A DNA stretch of 23,038 bases from Flavobacteriaceae bacterium UBA3179 (lineage in GTDB: Bacteria > Bacteroidota > Bacteroidia > Flavobacteriales > Flavobacteriaceae), in the NCBI GenBank assembly GCA_002364245.1, contig DEXR01000050.1, positions 124,964 to 148,001 of the forward strand, in the 5' to 3' direction. Under the pieces are notes generated by a model. The model was given only the letters and a program-made list of their open reading frames with translations, was not told the origin of the DNA and did no database searches. The number at the start of each line of letters is the position of its first letter. Within the stretch, counting starts at the first letter, position 1. The translations under genes were made by a program, and so were the position numbers. Of the stretch, positions 22,938-23,038 are shown one piece after another.

Positions 22938-23038
22938 TTACTTCCAGCTATTCCCCTTTAATTCCAACGCAGCTTTTAAAACATCTTTTTGACTTATCAA
23001 CCCTACCAATTTTCCGTTTTCGCAGATGGGAAATCTTC
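22938..23038 (-). CDS. C-terminal end of a CBS-domain protein (partial)
   Basis: The last 101 bases hold the 3' end of a minus-strand gene. The 32 visible residues read RFPICENGKLVGLISQKDVL, then KAALELKGNSWK and a TAA stop. The pattern P(V/I)x(E/D)NGKLVGLIS(x)KDVL is the end of a CBS domain. The gene continues beyond the window. It may be a signalling or adenosine-nucleotide-sensing protein; the rest cannot be seen. Its stop directly abuts the zinc-ribbon gene stop. Confidence 0.6.
   Translation of the reverse strand, partial: RFPICENGKLVGLISQKDVLKAALELKGNSWK

Overview
The window looks like chromosomal DNA from a marine-type member of the Bacteroidota, most likely Flavobacteriaceae. Signs are the low GC content, near absence of Shine-Dalgarno sequences, several TAnnTTTG-type -7 promoter boxes close to starts, a long IleRS of the type-2 (eukaryote-like) class, a Cys-poor TraR/DksA protein just downstream of ileS, and a long LspA. 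No rRNA, tRNA, CRISPR array, intact insertion sequence or prophage was seen. Most genes are housekeeping or conserved.

Layout: 1-883, the 3' part of an unrecognised gene. 1038-4277, tex, a histone-deacetylase-fold hydrolase one base later, and a 56-residue Cys-rich protein. 4279-6839 on the minus strand, recQ and a short ssb, separated by a 58-bp inverted-repeat element. 6840-7381, a gene-free stretch with three different phased repeat arrays (10-, 11- and 20-bp periods). 7382-8110, an unrecognised protein with a C-terminal membrane segment. 8225-10132, acetyl-CoA synthetase. 10133-10401, a spacer with a GC-rich compound palindrome. 10402-14930, two RimK-type ATP-grasp ligases, a RimB-like retropepsin-fold protease, an AstE/AspA-like zinc deacylase and 5-formyl-THF cyclo-ligase; an AT-rich ORF with an ExoX-C/DUF3820-like motif sits between the two rimK genes. 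14968-15664, a CD225/dispanin-like and a DUF2752-like membrane protein with overlapping frames. 15678-20888 on the minus strand, an ileS - traR/dksA-like - secreted DUF4097-like - lspA operon. 21044-21964, a predicted outer-membrane barrel protein. 22018-22937, a NUMOD4/HNH protein and a zinc-ribbon protein. 22938-23038, the C-terminus of a CBS-domain protein on the minus strand.

The most system-like part is the rimB-rimK-aspA/astE operon. It joins a predicted writer of C-terminal glutamate (or other amino-acid) tails, a predicted eraser and a zinc amidohydrolase, with a second full-length RimK paralogue 1.2 kb upstream. Other points of note are the GIHH form of the HIGH motif in IleRS (the swap linked to mupirocin hyper-resistance in some type-2 enzymes), a terminator hairpin whose U-tract touches the ATG of the gene before lspA, and the repeat-rich region upstream of ssb.
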